A stretch of 64,000 nucleotides of DNA. Origin: PALSA-693 sp963702305. GTDB taxonomy: Bacteria; Actinomycetota; Acidimicrobiia; Acidimicrobiales; Palsa-688. Location of the stretch: the NCBI GenBank assembly GCA_963702305.1, contig CAVPBX010000014.1:124001-188000 (forward strand), read 5' to 3'. Shown piece by piece: positions 35,123-44,054 of the stretch. The first letter of the stretch is position 1. Each line of letters begins with the position of its first letter. The notes beneath the pieces were generated by a model, which saw only the letters and a program-made list of their open reading frames with translations, was not told the origin of the DNA and made no database searches. Made by a program: the position numbers and the translations under genes.

Positions 35123-36370
35123 ATGACCTCGCTGCCGGTCCTGGGAGAGCGGGTCCGGGCGGCCGGACAGGTGCTGGCGACCGCCTCGACGGCGGCCAAG
35201 GACGCGGCTCTGCACGCAGCCGCCGACCTGCTCGAGGGCCGCACCGACCAGCTGTTGGCCGCCAACGCGGCCGACATCCACGCGGCCGAGCAGGCGGGCA
35301 GCACGCCAGCGGTCGTCGACCGGCTCCGCCTCAGCGACGCCCGGGTGAGTGCCATGGCCCGCGGCCTGCGGCTGGTGGCGTCGCTGCCCGACCCGGTCGG
35401 GGAGACCATCGCAGGGTGGGTGCGGCCCAACGGCCTCGAGATCCGCCAGGTGCGCGTCCCGCTCGGGGTCATCGGCGTCATCTACGAGAACCGCCCCAAC
35501 GTGACCAGCGACGCCGCCGCCCTGTGCCTGAAGGCAGGGAATGCGGCCTTCCTCCGCGGCAGCTCGGGGGCCCTGCGCTCCAACCAGGCCATCGCGGCGG
35601 TCCTGCGCGAAGGATATGAAAAAGGCGGCATCCCGCCCGACGCCCTCATCTTGGTCGAGGACACCAGCCGCGAGTCGGTCCGGGAATTTATGCGGCTCCG
35701 GGAGGCGATCGACTGCCTCATCCCGCGCGGCGGACCCTCTTTGATCGCCGCCATCCTGGAGCACGCCACCGTGCCCTACGTGATCGATGGCGACGGCAAC
35801 TGTCACGTCTACGTCGACCGGGCCGCCGACCTGGACATGGCCGTGTCGATCGTGGTCAACGGCAAGACCCAGCGGCCCAGTGTCTGCAACGCCACGGAGT
35901 CCCTGGTGGTCCACCGCGACGTCGCCGAGCCGTTTCTACGGCGCCTGGTCCCGCAGCTCGACGGCGTCGAGTTGCGAGGCGATGACGAGACCCGGCGGCT
36001 GGTCGGGCCCGATCGGGTCGCGGCCGCCACCGACGACGACTACGGACGCGAGTTCCTCGACCTTGTCCTGAGCGTGAAGGTGGTGGCCGACCTCGACGAG
36101 GCCATCGGCCACATCCGCCGGTACGGCTCCGGCCACACCGAGGCCATCGTCACCGGCGACCTCGCCGCGGCCCAGCGCTTCCAGCGAGAAGTGGACGCCG
36201 CGGCGGTGATGGTCAACGCCTCCACTCGGTTCACCGACGGCGAGGAGTTTGGCTTCGGCGCCGAGATCGGCATCAGCACCCAGAAGCTGCACGCCCGGGG
36301 ACCCATGGGGCTCCGCGAGCTCACCACCACCAAGTACCTGGTGACGGGGACGGGCCAGAATCGGGGCTAG
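35123..36370 (+). CDS. proA: Glutamate-5-semialdehyde dehydrogenase
   Basis: 415 residues from ATG 35123. An aldehyde-dehydrogenase-fold enzyme, second step of proline synthesis. Family blocks: VPLGVIGVIYENRPNVTSDA, LCLKAGNAAFLRGSSGALRSN, the catalytic cysteine in KTQRPSVCNATESLVVH, and FGFGAEIGISTQKLHARGPMGL near the end. It is normally adjacent to proB (24403-25503). A weak GCAGG/CCTGC hairpin follows the stop at 36370. Confidence 0.96.
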   Translation: MTSLPVLGERVRAAGQVLATASTAAKDAALHAAADLLEGRTDQLLAANAADIHAAEQAGSTPAVVDRLRLSDARVSAMARGLRLVASLPDPVGETIAGWVRPNGLEIRQVRVPLGVIGVIYENRPNVTSDAAALCLKAGNAAFLRGSSGALRSNQAIAAVLREGYEKGGIPPDALILVEDTSRESVREFMRLREAIDCLIPRGGPSLIAAILEHATVPYVIDGDGNCHVYVDRAADLDMAVSIVVNGKTQRPSVCNATESLVVHRDVAEPFLRRLVPQLDGVELRGDDETRRLVGPDRVAAATDDDYGREFLDLVLSVKVVADLDEAIGHIRRYGSGHTEAIVTGDLAAAQRFQREVDAAAVMVNASTRFTDGEEFGFGAEIGISTQKLHARGPMGLRELTTTKYLVTGTGQNRG

Positions 36371-36511
36371 CAGGCGAGGTCCTGCCTGTGGCGAGAATGG
36401 CCCAGAAATGCCACCACCGGGCCAGCCTCCCGTCACTGCTGGGTAACCGTCTGTCCATCCCGTCTCAGTAGCGTTCCGATTGACTAGCGGGACCTCTGAG
36501 GGGACAACCAA

Positions 36512-37483
36512 ATTCGCACGACGACCACCCGACGAATTCTTAGGGGCGCTGCAGGCGTATCCGCGATCTTGACGGGCTGTGCGATGGTCGTCACCCCGCC
36601 TGCATTTGCGGCGCCGGGGTCCCCCGTGTCGGGAGCGGCCCATTCGATCGCGACGATTGCCGGGGACCGGAGCTTCGACCCGGTCGCGAGCGCGGTCGGA
36701 GTTCCCAAACTGACGTCATTCCTCGCCGACCCAGCTAGTCCTCCGGGCTGGCAGCCGAGCTTCGAAACCGAATTCACCACGAACAAACCGCTCTTCGGTC
36801 AGAGCTCAATCTGGTACCGATACACGTACGGCGAAACCGTCAGTCACACGACTGGCGAACTAACAAGCAGCGTTCCTGTCACGGCTGACGTTATCAATGG
36901 CAAGGGGCTCAGTGGTTTCGAGCAGTACGGCGTGGTTTCCTGCTACTCGTTCCACGGATTCCAACTGCGCGACGTTGCCAAGGTGTCCCTCGGCAAAGGC
37001 ATCAGCGGTCAGGCATTGTCGTACGCGGCGACGAACGGCCAGGGGGACTGGTCGATCGTCTACTGGATCTGGCCCGTCAAGATGGCGGAAGGCACCCGCT
37101 ACGAGCGCATCATCCTTTACCTCCAGAACACACCGAATGGCAGTGTGGTGCTTCCCCACGACGCGCCGGGAGTCACCGGCCTCGATCACGCGCTGATTGC
37201 TGCCAATCCGACGGACAAGCGTCTTATTCTCAATCGAGCTTTCCTGGTGGAGTTCGCCCGCCAGCTCATTGTCGCCCAGACGCACCAGAGCGAGGCTACG
37301 GCGACGCTCGCGAGCGTCGAGAGTGCCCACCAGTCGATCTTCGGTCCCGGCGCCCAGCACGAGAAGTACCGGCCTACACCTGCGGCGGTCGCCAAGCATC
37401 GCTCTGCAATCCTCCGGCTGGAGGCGCAAGGGACTTTGAAGAACGGCTATGGCGGCGTCTACCTCGCCAAGGCTCACCCATAA
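36512..37483 (+). CDS. Secreted protein of unknown function (probable ATT start)
   Basis: About 323 residues if started at ATT 36512, which has GAGGGG eight bases upstream and gives a full signal peptide (RTTTTRRILRGAAG, then VSAILTGCAMVV and PAFAAPG). The first conventional start, TTG 36569, cuts the signal peptide in half. The mature part has SIWYRYTYGE, YGVVSCYSFHGFQL, DWSIVYWIWPV and YERIILYLQN. The Cys/His and W-rich pattern faintly recalls exosortase-linked EpsI proteins, but this is not secure. It opens the lower-GC surface block. Function unknown. Confidence 0.65.
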   Translation: MRTTTTRRILRGAAGVSAILTGCAMVVTPPAFAAPGSPVSGAAHSIATIAGDRSFDPVASAVGVPKLTSFLADPASPPGWQPSFETEFTTNKPLFGQSSIWYRYTYGETVSHTTGELTSSVPVTADVINGKGLSGFEQYGVVSCYSFHGFQLRDVAKVSLGKGISGQALSYAATNGQGDWSIVYWIWPVKMAEGTRYERIILYLQNTPNGSVVLPHDAPGVTGLDHALIAANPTDKRLILNRAFLVEFARQLIVAQTHQSEATATLASVESAHQSIFGPGAQHEKYRPTPAAVAKHRSAILRLEAQGTLKNGYGGVYLAKAHP

Positions 37484-37551
37484 GCGTATTGCTGCTCTCG
37501 GGACGAGTTGTACGCGAAAGGGTCGCCAACCCGACGAAGGAGGATCACCAG

Positions 37552-38460
37552 ATGCACTACTCGAAGATGCCTGGCGTCGCGGCCGCCATGACAGCCGTCT
37601 TCGCGGCTACGGGCGTGGCGGCCACCTCGGCATTCGCAATGGGGACGTTTACCATCGCTCACCCGTACCCGATGCCGCAGAGCTCCCAAGGCGTACTGAA
37701 CCGCAGCGCGGTCGACGTGGTAGCCGGGGGTTTCACGCCGGGGAGCTTCGTATTCGCTCAGCTGTGCGACGGTCTGCCACCAACCTCGGCGCACTGGACT
37801 CCCGCCGCAGACTGTGGCCCGGCTACTACCAACGAAAGGGTCCCCGCGAACGGAGTCGTCAAGTATCCAGGCGTCGACCCGAACTACGCGATTCTCGTCT
37901 GGCACGGAAGTAACCAAAATGACAAGCTCAACGGCGAACAGTCCTTCAACTGCCTTGCCCCTGATGACGACCCTACCGGTCACGCCACAGCTCGAGGCAA
38001 TCAGCCGATCGACCCATTTATCCCGGCGTGGGGGTCTTCGAAGGGCGGAAACCCGACAAATCCAGCTGGGTACCAGGGGTCGGCTGGGTCGGCACCGTGT
38101 CAGATCCGGCTGAGCAGCGATGCCGCCGCCTACAGCACGTCCGACATCTTCGACCCGATCGACCTGTCAGCGAGAGCTTGTACCGGCACCTGCCTATCGG
38201 CGCCAGCTGGATCCAGCGGCTCGGCAACAGGGTCCGCCGGAAGCGGGACGTCGGGGGGTGGCGCATCGGTGGCGCAAGCGGTAGGAGCAAGCCGAGCGGA
38301 CCCTCCCGCCGCTCTATCCTCGAGCGGCGGGCGCCACTCTGACAGCTCGCTAGCGACCACCGGCGTCGAGATCGGGGGATTAGTCATCCTCGGCCTGAGT
38401 ATGGTCGTCGCTGGTTCGTACCTGGTGCGCCGCACGCGGCGCCGGGCACGCGCCGCGTGA
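37552..38460 (+). CDS. Surface protein with LAxTG sortase-type anchor
   Basis: 302 residues from ATG 37552, with GGAGG nine bases upstream. The signal peptide runs to about ATSAFA. The mature body has four cysteines and HPYPMPQSSQGVLNRSAV and FTPGSFVFAQLCDG, resembling neocarzinostatin-like or Ig-like secreted modules, followed by a Ser/Gly-rich stalk. The C-terminus has LATTG, then VEIGGLVILGLSMVVAGSYL and an Arg-rich tail: a three-part sorting signal of the LAxTG type read by class E sortases. No sortase is encoded in the window. Confidence 0.75.
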   Translation: MHYSKMPGVAAAMTAVFAATGVAATSAFAMGTFTIAHPYPMPQSSQGVLNRSAVDVVAGGFTPGSFVFAQLCDGLPPTSAHWTPAADCGPATTNERVPANGVVKYPGVDPNYAILVWHGSNQNDKLNGEQSFNCLAPDDDPTGHATARGNQPIDPFIPAWGSSKGGNPTNPAGYQGSAGSAPCQIRLSSDAAAYSTSDIFDPIDLSARACTGTCLSAPAGSSGSATGSAGSGTSGGGASVAQAVGASRADPPAALSSSGGRHSDSSLATTGVEIGGLVILGLSMVVAGSYLVRRTRRRARAA

Positions 38461-38488
38461 AGCAGCTACTTGACGCCGGCGGAAGGGT

Positions 38489-40271
38489 TTACGCGGTGGG
38501 GTTGCTTGACAGCCGATACAGCCGATAGGTCGCACAGGCGGGGATCGTGATCGTGCTCACGAGGGTGCCCAAGCCGGCACCGGAGTCGTAGAGGGTCGGG
38601 AACTCCCGGTCCAGCGAATCGAGGGCACCCGTGGCGGAGTGGGGATCCGACACGAACATGTAGCGAATGCCGTCGCTGTACGGGGCGCCAAACAGGCCGG
38701 TGTAGTTGACGTCGTTGGGAATTGTGAACTGGCTGCCGTCCGCGGAGGCCAGGATCATTTCGGGAACGCAAGGCAGGGCATCGTCGACCATGATTCCGCC
38801 CCGGCCGGCATGGAGGGCGTCGAGTGCTTTTGCCTCGCGGACGATCCCGGGCTCCTTCAGCTGGTAAGCGCGGTACTTCTTTGCAAGTGTTCCGGAGGGC
38901 TGGATGATCCAGGCGAGTTGCTCAGCGTCGGCGACACCCAAGGCGCTACGGAAAATCTCGTGGTATGACGTGAAGAGGCCAGGCAGAGTGAGGAGCACTG
39001 CCAGGCCCGCCCCCATCGAGGTGAAGATCTGACGCTGTCGGCGTCGGAGCGGAAGGTACCGGGGCGGCCATCCCTGTTCAGCCTCCAGCAGTTCCTCCCG
39101 GGCTTCCAATGCGGATTTCGGCAAGGGAGTGGCGATGACAGCGCACAGGAGCACCATAAGCGGTACCGCGTAGACGAAGTAGCGCTCTGCGATGTTGATC
39201 ATGCCGAGCCTAAACGCTATGACCTCGAACCCAAGGACACCTCCGACCAGAACCAACACCGCCAGGATTCTCGGATCGCGATCGCGCCTCAGCGCGCAAG
39301 CCGGCGACGACTCCGGCGACGGGAAGCAACGGGGCGAAGGCCAGGACAGCAGTCAAAGCACCCTGCAGACTGTAGATGCTGGCTCGGCCCACCTGCCCGG
39401 CGTTGAGCAACTTGAGCTGTGAGCTAGTCCCGTACACGGATGAGAATTGCTCGAACGGGTGTCCAACGAGTACCCAGCTGACTGCGGCCCAGCCAACGAA
39501 GCTCAAGCCGAACGGCGCGGCGAACACGACCCCGTCCGTAAAAGCGATCAACCGGCGCTGCGCGCTAGGACCGGACGACCTCCGGAATGAAACCGCGAGT
39601 ACCAGCACCGTCGCGAGTAGGGCGCCCATGGCCGCTTCGTTGCGATCCGCGTAGGCCAGCGCAAGCCACACCCCTGCTCCGATCAGGTCTCGCGTCCCGC
39701 CGTCGTTCAGCCAGCCCGCCAGACGGCGGGTCCCTGCCATCAAGGTGAAGATGAAGAGCGCCTCACTCATTCCGTTACTGCCGGAGTAGGCGATCATCGG
39801 ATTGATGGCGAACGCAATGAGGAGCAACCAAGCGCGCCCGCGTCGCACTTTCAGGTCTTCCATGAACCGGAAGAGCTGGAAGCAGGCCCCCGCCATGAAC
39901 AGACTGCTCATGACGTTGGCGGCGAACGCCGCCTTTGTGAGGGCCGGCCACAGCCCCTTGAGCAGAATTAGCGGCATCTCCGTCACCGACGTGAGCGGAT
40001 TCCAGACGAAGCCGATTGCGGCCAAGTGCGGGTTGTTGCTGAAGAAGACGTAGTAGGCGTTGGCCTCACGCGATGCCGCATCGCCTACGAGGCTGTGATA
40101 CTGCAGAGCTAAGACGACGGCGCCCGCCAGATACACGGCCAGAGGAGCCGTGAAAGCTGCCCACCGCTCGACATGCACCTTCACGCTGACTCGTGGCCTG
40201 ATCCGGGTCCTCGGCGTGGCGCGGGGGGCGGTCCGGGTGCCGGCCGGAAGGGGCCAGGTTGTGGCCGTCAT
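38489..40271 (-). CDS. Polytopic membrane protein, GT-C glycosyltransferase-like (one-base frameshift near 39297)
   Basis: Two frames make one protein of about 593 residues. The first (40271 to about 39300) has many membrane helices, starting VERWAAFTAPLAVYLAG, with an acidic first loop (VGDAAS) and SGSNGMSEALFIF, as in GT-C transferases that use polyprenyl sugars. At GLRAE the frame shifts; the partner frame continues RDRDPRILAVLVLVGGVLGF, more helices and a soluble C-terminal part, ending at 38489. One extra base in the GAGGCGCG run fits, and the total length is 3n+1. The product probably adds a sugar at the outer face. Weak family evidence; no exact match was recognised. Confidence 0.65.
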
Positions 40272-40322
40272 GCGTGCGGTCGTCGGCTCTCGGTCACCAG
40301 TACAGTGATAGCCGGAGTATTG

Positions 40323-40354
40323 GCCGGGGTCGTCAACTGCGGGTGAACCCCGGC
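40323..40354. promoter_or_regulatory. 8-bp hairpin in the divergent gap of the glycosyltransferase block
   Basis: GCCGGGGT at 40323-40330 is exactly complementary to 40347-40354, with a 16-base loop. It lies between the divergent GT-C-like gene (start 40271) and the GT2 gene (start 40401), so it could be an operator or a leader hairpin. No clear promoter boxes were resolved around it. Confidence 0.3.
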
Positions 40355-40400
40355 TAAACAGATCGGAAACAGTCAGCGCGGGCCGGCGTGTTGGCGCCGG

Positions 40401-41933
40401 TTGCTTGTCATTGCCTTGGTAGGTTCGGTTTTCGTGCGAATCGTCCGACTGCCTCCCGACGAGGCCCGGACCAGGTTGGATGCCAGCATCAACAGTGTGC
40501 AAAAGGTGGACCCTACGTACGCGGCTGATCCTCTTCTTACCCCGGCCCAGCGGAACATCCTCGTTGGCTTGGTCGGTGCCGTCATTATCGGGTTCATCGT
40601 GTCGCCGGTCGATACCGGGATCGCCTTGCTAGCCGTGACGACCGCGGCGTACATCGCGGTCACGCTCAACCGAGCTCTCCTCTTCGTGCGGGCCCACGGA
40701 GCGAGTACCACTCTTCGGGTCTCCGACGAAGAGGCTCGGGCCGTCCCCGAGGAGGAGTTGCCGATTTACACCGTGCTGGTGCCCGCGTACCGTGAGCCCG
40801 AGGTCATCCAGCGTCTGGTGGGGCAGTTGTCCCGAATCGAGTATCCAGACAGCCGGCTCGACATCAAGTTTCTGCTTGAAGAAGACGACGACGAGACGAT
40901 CCTCGCCGTGGCGGCTGTGGCTACCGGTGCGCACATGGAGGCCGTGCTGGTACCACCGGGTGCGCCTCGTACGAAACCGAAGGCGCTCAACTTCGGTTTA
41001 ACCCTCGCCCGAGGCAGTCTCGTCACAATCTACGATGCCGAGGATGAGCCCGAGCCACTCCAACTGCGGCGCGCGGCCGTCGCTCTCGGCAGAAGTGATC
41101 CCGAGGTGGCCTGCCTCCAGGCTCAGCTGACCTTTCGCAACGTCGGACAGAACCTCATCACGAAGTGGTTCACCATTGAATACGCGATGTGGTTCACCCT
41201 CTTCCTTCCGGGTCTAGTCGAGATGGGGGCGCCGTTGCCGCTCGGGGGCACGTCCAACCATTTTCGCCGCGATGTCCTCGAGGGACTCGGCGCGTGGGAC
41301 CCGTACAACGTCACTGAGGACGCTGACCTCGGTTTGCGGTTGGCTCGATTCGGCTACCGCTGCCAGGTGCTGGAGTCAGCCACCCTCGAAGAGGCCAATA
41401 GCGACTTCGTCAACTGGGTGAAGCAGCGATCGCGCTGGTACAAGGGTTACCTCCAGACGATGCTCATCCACCTCCGACACCCGCTCCGCCTCTACAAGCA
41501 GCTGGGATGGCGGGGATTCTGGGGATTCGTCCTCTTCGTTGGGGGCACCCCTCTGTTGGCGTTTCTCAACCCGGCCTTCTGGCTCATGTCAGCCATGTGG
41601 TACACCGGAGGTCACCTGCACTGGATCCAGAAGCTGTTTCCCGGACCAATTTTCTATCCGGCCACGGCCTGCTGGATCTTCGGTAACTTCCTCGCGGCAT
41701 ACCTCACCGTGCTCGCCTGCCGACTAGTAGGGAAGCCCGAACTGCTCCCAGCGGCCATCCTGGTACCTGTGTACTGGGTCATGATGGCCGTCGCGGCCGC
41801 AAAGGCGGTTTGGCAGCTGGTATTCACGCCTACCTTCTGGGAAAAGACGACACACGGGCTCGACCAAGGTTTCTCGGGCCTCGATGCCGAAGCCAATACC
41901 CGGCCATCGCAACCGAGCCAACTGAGCGCCTGA
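40401..41933 (+). CDS. Membrane glycosyltransferase family 2, cellulose-synthase/XagB-like
   Basis: 510 residues from TTG 40401. An early membrane segment pair at about 50-95 precedes the GT-A domain: IYTVLVPAYREPEVI, the sugar-nucleotide DxD region IYDAEDEPEP near residue 210, GGTSNHFRRD, the catalytic NVTEDADLGLRL and QRSRW at 342-346. Four or more C-terminal helices follow. This set is that of processive beta-glycosyltransferases. Some XagB relatives make extracellular polysaccharide; a PilZ domain is not seen. It lies divergent from the GT-C-like gene. Start choice is uncertain. Confidence 0.85.
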   Translation: MLVIALVGSVFVRIVRLPPDEARTRLDASINSVQKVDPTYAADPLLTPAQRNILVGLVGAVIIGFIVSPVDTGIALLAVTTAAYIAVTLNRALLFVRAHGASTTLRVSDEEARAVPEEELPIYTVLVPAYREPEVIQRLVGQLSRIEYPDSRLDIKFLLEEDDDETILAVAAVATGAHMEAVLVPPGAPRTKPKALNFGLTLARGSLVTIYDAEDEPEPLQLRRAAVALGRSDPEVACLQAQLTFRNVGQNLITKWFTIEYAMWFTLFLPGLVEMGAPLPLGGTSNHFRRDVLEGLGAWDPYNVTEDADLGLRLARFGYRCQVLESATLEEANSDFVNWVKQRSRWYKGYLQTMLIHLRHPLRLYKQLGWRGFWGFVLFVGGTPLLAFLNPAFWLMSAMWYTGGHLHWIQKLFPGPIFYPATACWIFGNFLAAYLTVLACRLVGKPELLPAAILVPVYWVMMAVAAAKAVWQLVFTPTFWEKTTHGLDQGFSGLDAEANTRPSQPSQLSA

Positions 41934-42045
41934 GTCGCCCGGGCCCGCCTGCAGGGCCCGCAACGCCATAGGTTCGGCGCGGAGACACTGGCGGTCCATC
42001 TACGGTTTTCCGTGGCGTTAATCAGGCTTGGCAGCATTCGACGCT

Positions 42046-42741
42046 ATGGGGACCACTGAGACAACGTTCGATGTTTACGCCGACTTCTACGCAGAGACCG
42101 TCAACGAGTCCGTGAAGTTCGGCGGCCAAGATGTCGAGTTCTACGCTCGTGCAAAGGTAGCCGCGCTCAACAGAATCAACGGCCGACTAGGACGACCAGC
42201 TCGCGACATTCGAGCACTCGACGTCGGTTGCGGTGCGGGGTTAACCGATGAACTGTTGCTCCCACACGTCGCCACACTGGATGGCGTTGATGTTTCGGTG
42301 GAGATGGTGACCAGGGCGGCTGAGCGCAACCCAAAGGGCACCTACCAGGTGTATGACGGTGACCGACTGCCGTTCGACGATGGCCAATTCGAGCTGACGT
42401 TCGCCGCCTGTGTGCTCCATCACGTGCCCCCGGGAAACTGGCCGGCCTTCCTCCGCGAACTGTGGCGTGTGACCGCGCGGAGTGGCGCTGCAGTAGTCAT
42501 CGAGCATAACCCCATCAACCCAATGACGCGCCGGGCCGTCCGTGCCTGCCCCTTCGACGCGGATGCTGTGCTCGCCCGTCCTGGACCGATTGCCCGAACC
42601 TTTCGAGACATGGGGGCAAAGCTGGTCGAACGACGGTACGTGACCTTCTTTCCCGTGGACCTGCTCGTCACTCGGAACGCAGAACGGGCGCTCGGATGGC
42701 TGCCTCTCGGCGCTCAATACATCATCACCGCGTTTCGATGA
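42046..42741 (+). CDS. Class I SAM-dependent methyltransferase
   Basis: 231 residues from ATG 42046 (a TTG at 42028 is also possible). Motif I is LDVGCGAGLTDELL near residue 58, motif II is LDGVDVSVEMV, and the acidic DGDRLPFDDGQFELTFAACVLHHV block is typical of ubiE/Methyltransf_11 proteins. The C-terminus has EHNPINPMTRRAV, as in several sugar- or lipid-modifying relatives. It sits between two glycosyltransferases and may methylate a glycan or lipid carrier; the substrate is unknown. Confidence 0.82.
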   Translation: MGTTETTFDVYADFYAETVNESVKFGGQDVEFYARAKVAALNRINGRLGRPARDIRALDVGCGAGLTDELLLPHVATLDGVDVSVEMVTRAAERNPKGTYQVYDGDRLPFDDGQFELTFAACVLHHVPPGNWPAFLRELWRVTARSGAAVVIEHNPINPMTRRAVRACPFDADAVLARPGPIARTFRDMGAKLVERRYVTFFPVDLLVTRNAERALGWLPLGAQYIITAFR

Positions 42742-42847
42742 CGCTGCCGGTCACTCGGGTAGACGGTGCGTAGCGCAGTGGTGAACTCGTGGCCGACAAT
42801 CGGTTCGCCCCTTGTCGTGGGGGCGCCCGCTCGACAAGGTGGCAGTC

Positions 42848-43912
42848 GTGAGCACCCATGTGGACCTGACCTCTGGCCCTCCGACCTACTCGTTTGTCAT
42901 CCCGGTGCACAACGAGGAAGGGTCGCTACCCGAGTTGCGCGAGCGCCTCTTGCAGGTGCTGCGCCGCCTTGACGGATCGGCAGAGGTGATCCTCGTCGAC
43001 GACGGCAGTACGGACACGAGTTGGGCGATCATTACCCACATCCACGTTCTGGATCCCAGATTCAAGGGCGTGCGGCTATCCCGCAACTTCGGCCACCAGG
43101 TGGCGATCACGGCAGGCATGGACTTGGCTCAGGGGCAGGCTGTGGTGGTGATGGACGCCGATCTCCAGGATCCGCCCGAAGTGGTGCTGGAGATGGCCGA
43201 GCGCTGGCGCGACGGCTACGAGGTGGTTTACGGGGTGAGGGTGGATCGGAGTTCGGACAGCCGCTTCAAGCGGACGACCGCCGCTGTCTTCTACCGGTTA
43301 CTCAACCGTTTGTCAGATGTCGAGATCCCGCAAGACGTCGGCGACTTTCGTCTGATCGACCAGCGGGCCGTCGAGGCGTTCCGGTCGATGCGGGAAGGGA
43401 GCCGCTTCGTTCGCGGCATGTATGCCTGGGTTGGGTTCCGCCAGATCGGAGTGCCCTACAGCCGTGATGCCCGACACGCCGGCGAGACGAAATACCCCCT
43501 CAAAAAAATGCTGCGCTTGGCTGGCGACGGCGTCATCGGCTTCTCTCGTGTTCCTCTCCGCTTGGCCTTAAAGCTCGGAGCGCTGGCTGCCGTTGCATCG
43601 GTCCTGGGAGCAGTAGCGGTGCTGGGCCTGAAACTATTCGGCGGCTATGCGGTCCCCGGCTGGACATCGATCCTGTTGGCCGTTTGCCTTCTCGGCGGAT
43701 TGCAACTCGCCTTCATGGGGGTTCTCGGGCAGTACATCGCTCGCACCTACGAAGAGACACTGCGCCGTCCCCTGTACGTCGTGAGCCAGCTGCATGGCGT
43801 CGGATCCCCACTTAATCCTCCCGCTCGCGCCGTGATCGCCGAACCTCCGACGGTCGCGACCATCCTCGGTCAACCGGTTGGCCTCGCCGCAAGCGAGCAG
43901 CTGGGGCCGTGA
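42848..43912 (+). CDS. Polyprenyl-phosphate glycosyltransferase (GtrB/ArnC/DPM1-like GT2)
   Basis: 354 residues from GTG 42848 (a TTG at 42812 is possible). The GT-A domain has YSFVIPVHNEEGSL, ILVDDGSTD, VRLSRNFGHQVAITAGMD and VVVMDADLQDPPE (DxD at 103-105), then DVGDFRLIDQRAV. Two C-terminal membrane helices (about 240-300) follow the YPLKKMLRLAGDGV block. Such enzymes load a sugar on undecaprenyl phosphate for use by GT-C transferases, which suits the GT-C-like gene at 38489-40271. Confidence 0.88.
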   Translation: MSTHVDLTSGPPTYSFVIPVHNEEGSLPELRERLLQVLRRLDGSAEVILVDDGSTDTSWAIITHIHVLDPRFKGVRLSRNFGHQVAITAGMDLAQGQAVVVMDADLQDPPEVVLEMAERWRDGYEVVYGVRVDRSSDSRFKRTTAAVFYRLLNRLSDVEIPQDVGDFRLIDQRAVEAFRSMREGSRFVRGMYAWVGFRQIGVPYSRDARHAGETKYPLKKMLRLAGDGVIGFSRVPLRLALKLGALAAVASVLGAVAVLGLKLFGGYAVPGWTSILLAVCLLGGLQLAFMGVLGQYIARTYEETLRRPLYVVSQLHGVGSPLNPPARAVIAEPPTVATILGQPVGLAASEQLGP

Positions 43913-44054
43913 CCGGGCCAAACCCGGTGTCCGAGAGGGGAACTCCAAGCGAAGAATCACTTGGTCCACTTCCCTCGAAGGGCTCGTTTCCTGAGAATGG
44001 CAGTAACGCTTGTGATTCCCCGATGGCTGTCCAAACCATGAGGAGTTTGATCTG

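Noticed and set aside
43913..44054. Possible riboswitch upstream of the NHL protein
   Set aside because: The leader has GAGAGGGGAACTC and a few short stems but does not fit the c-di-AMP or other consensus that I know.
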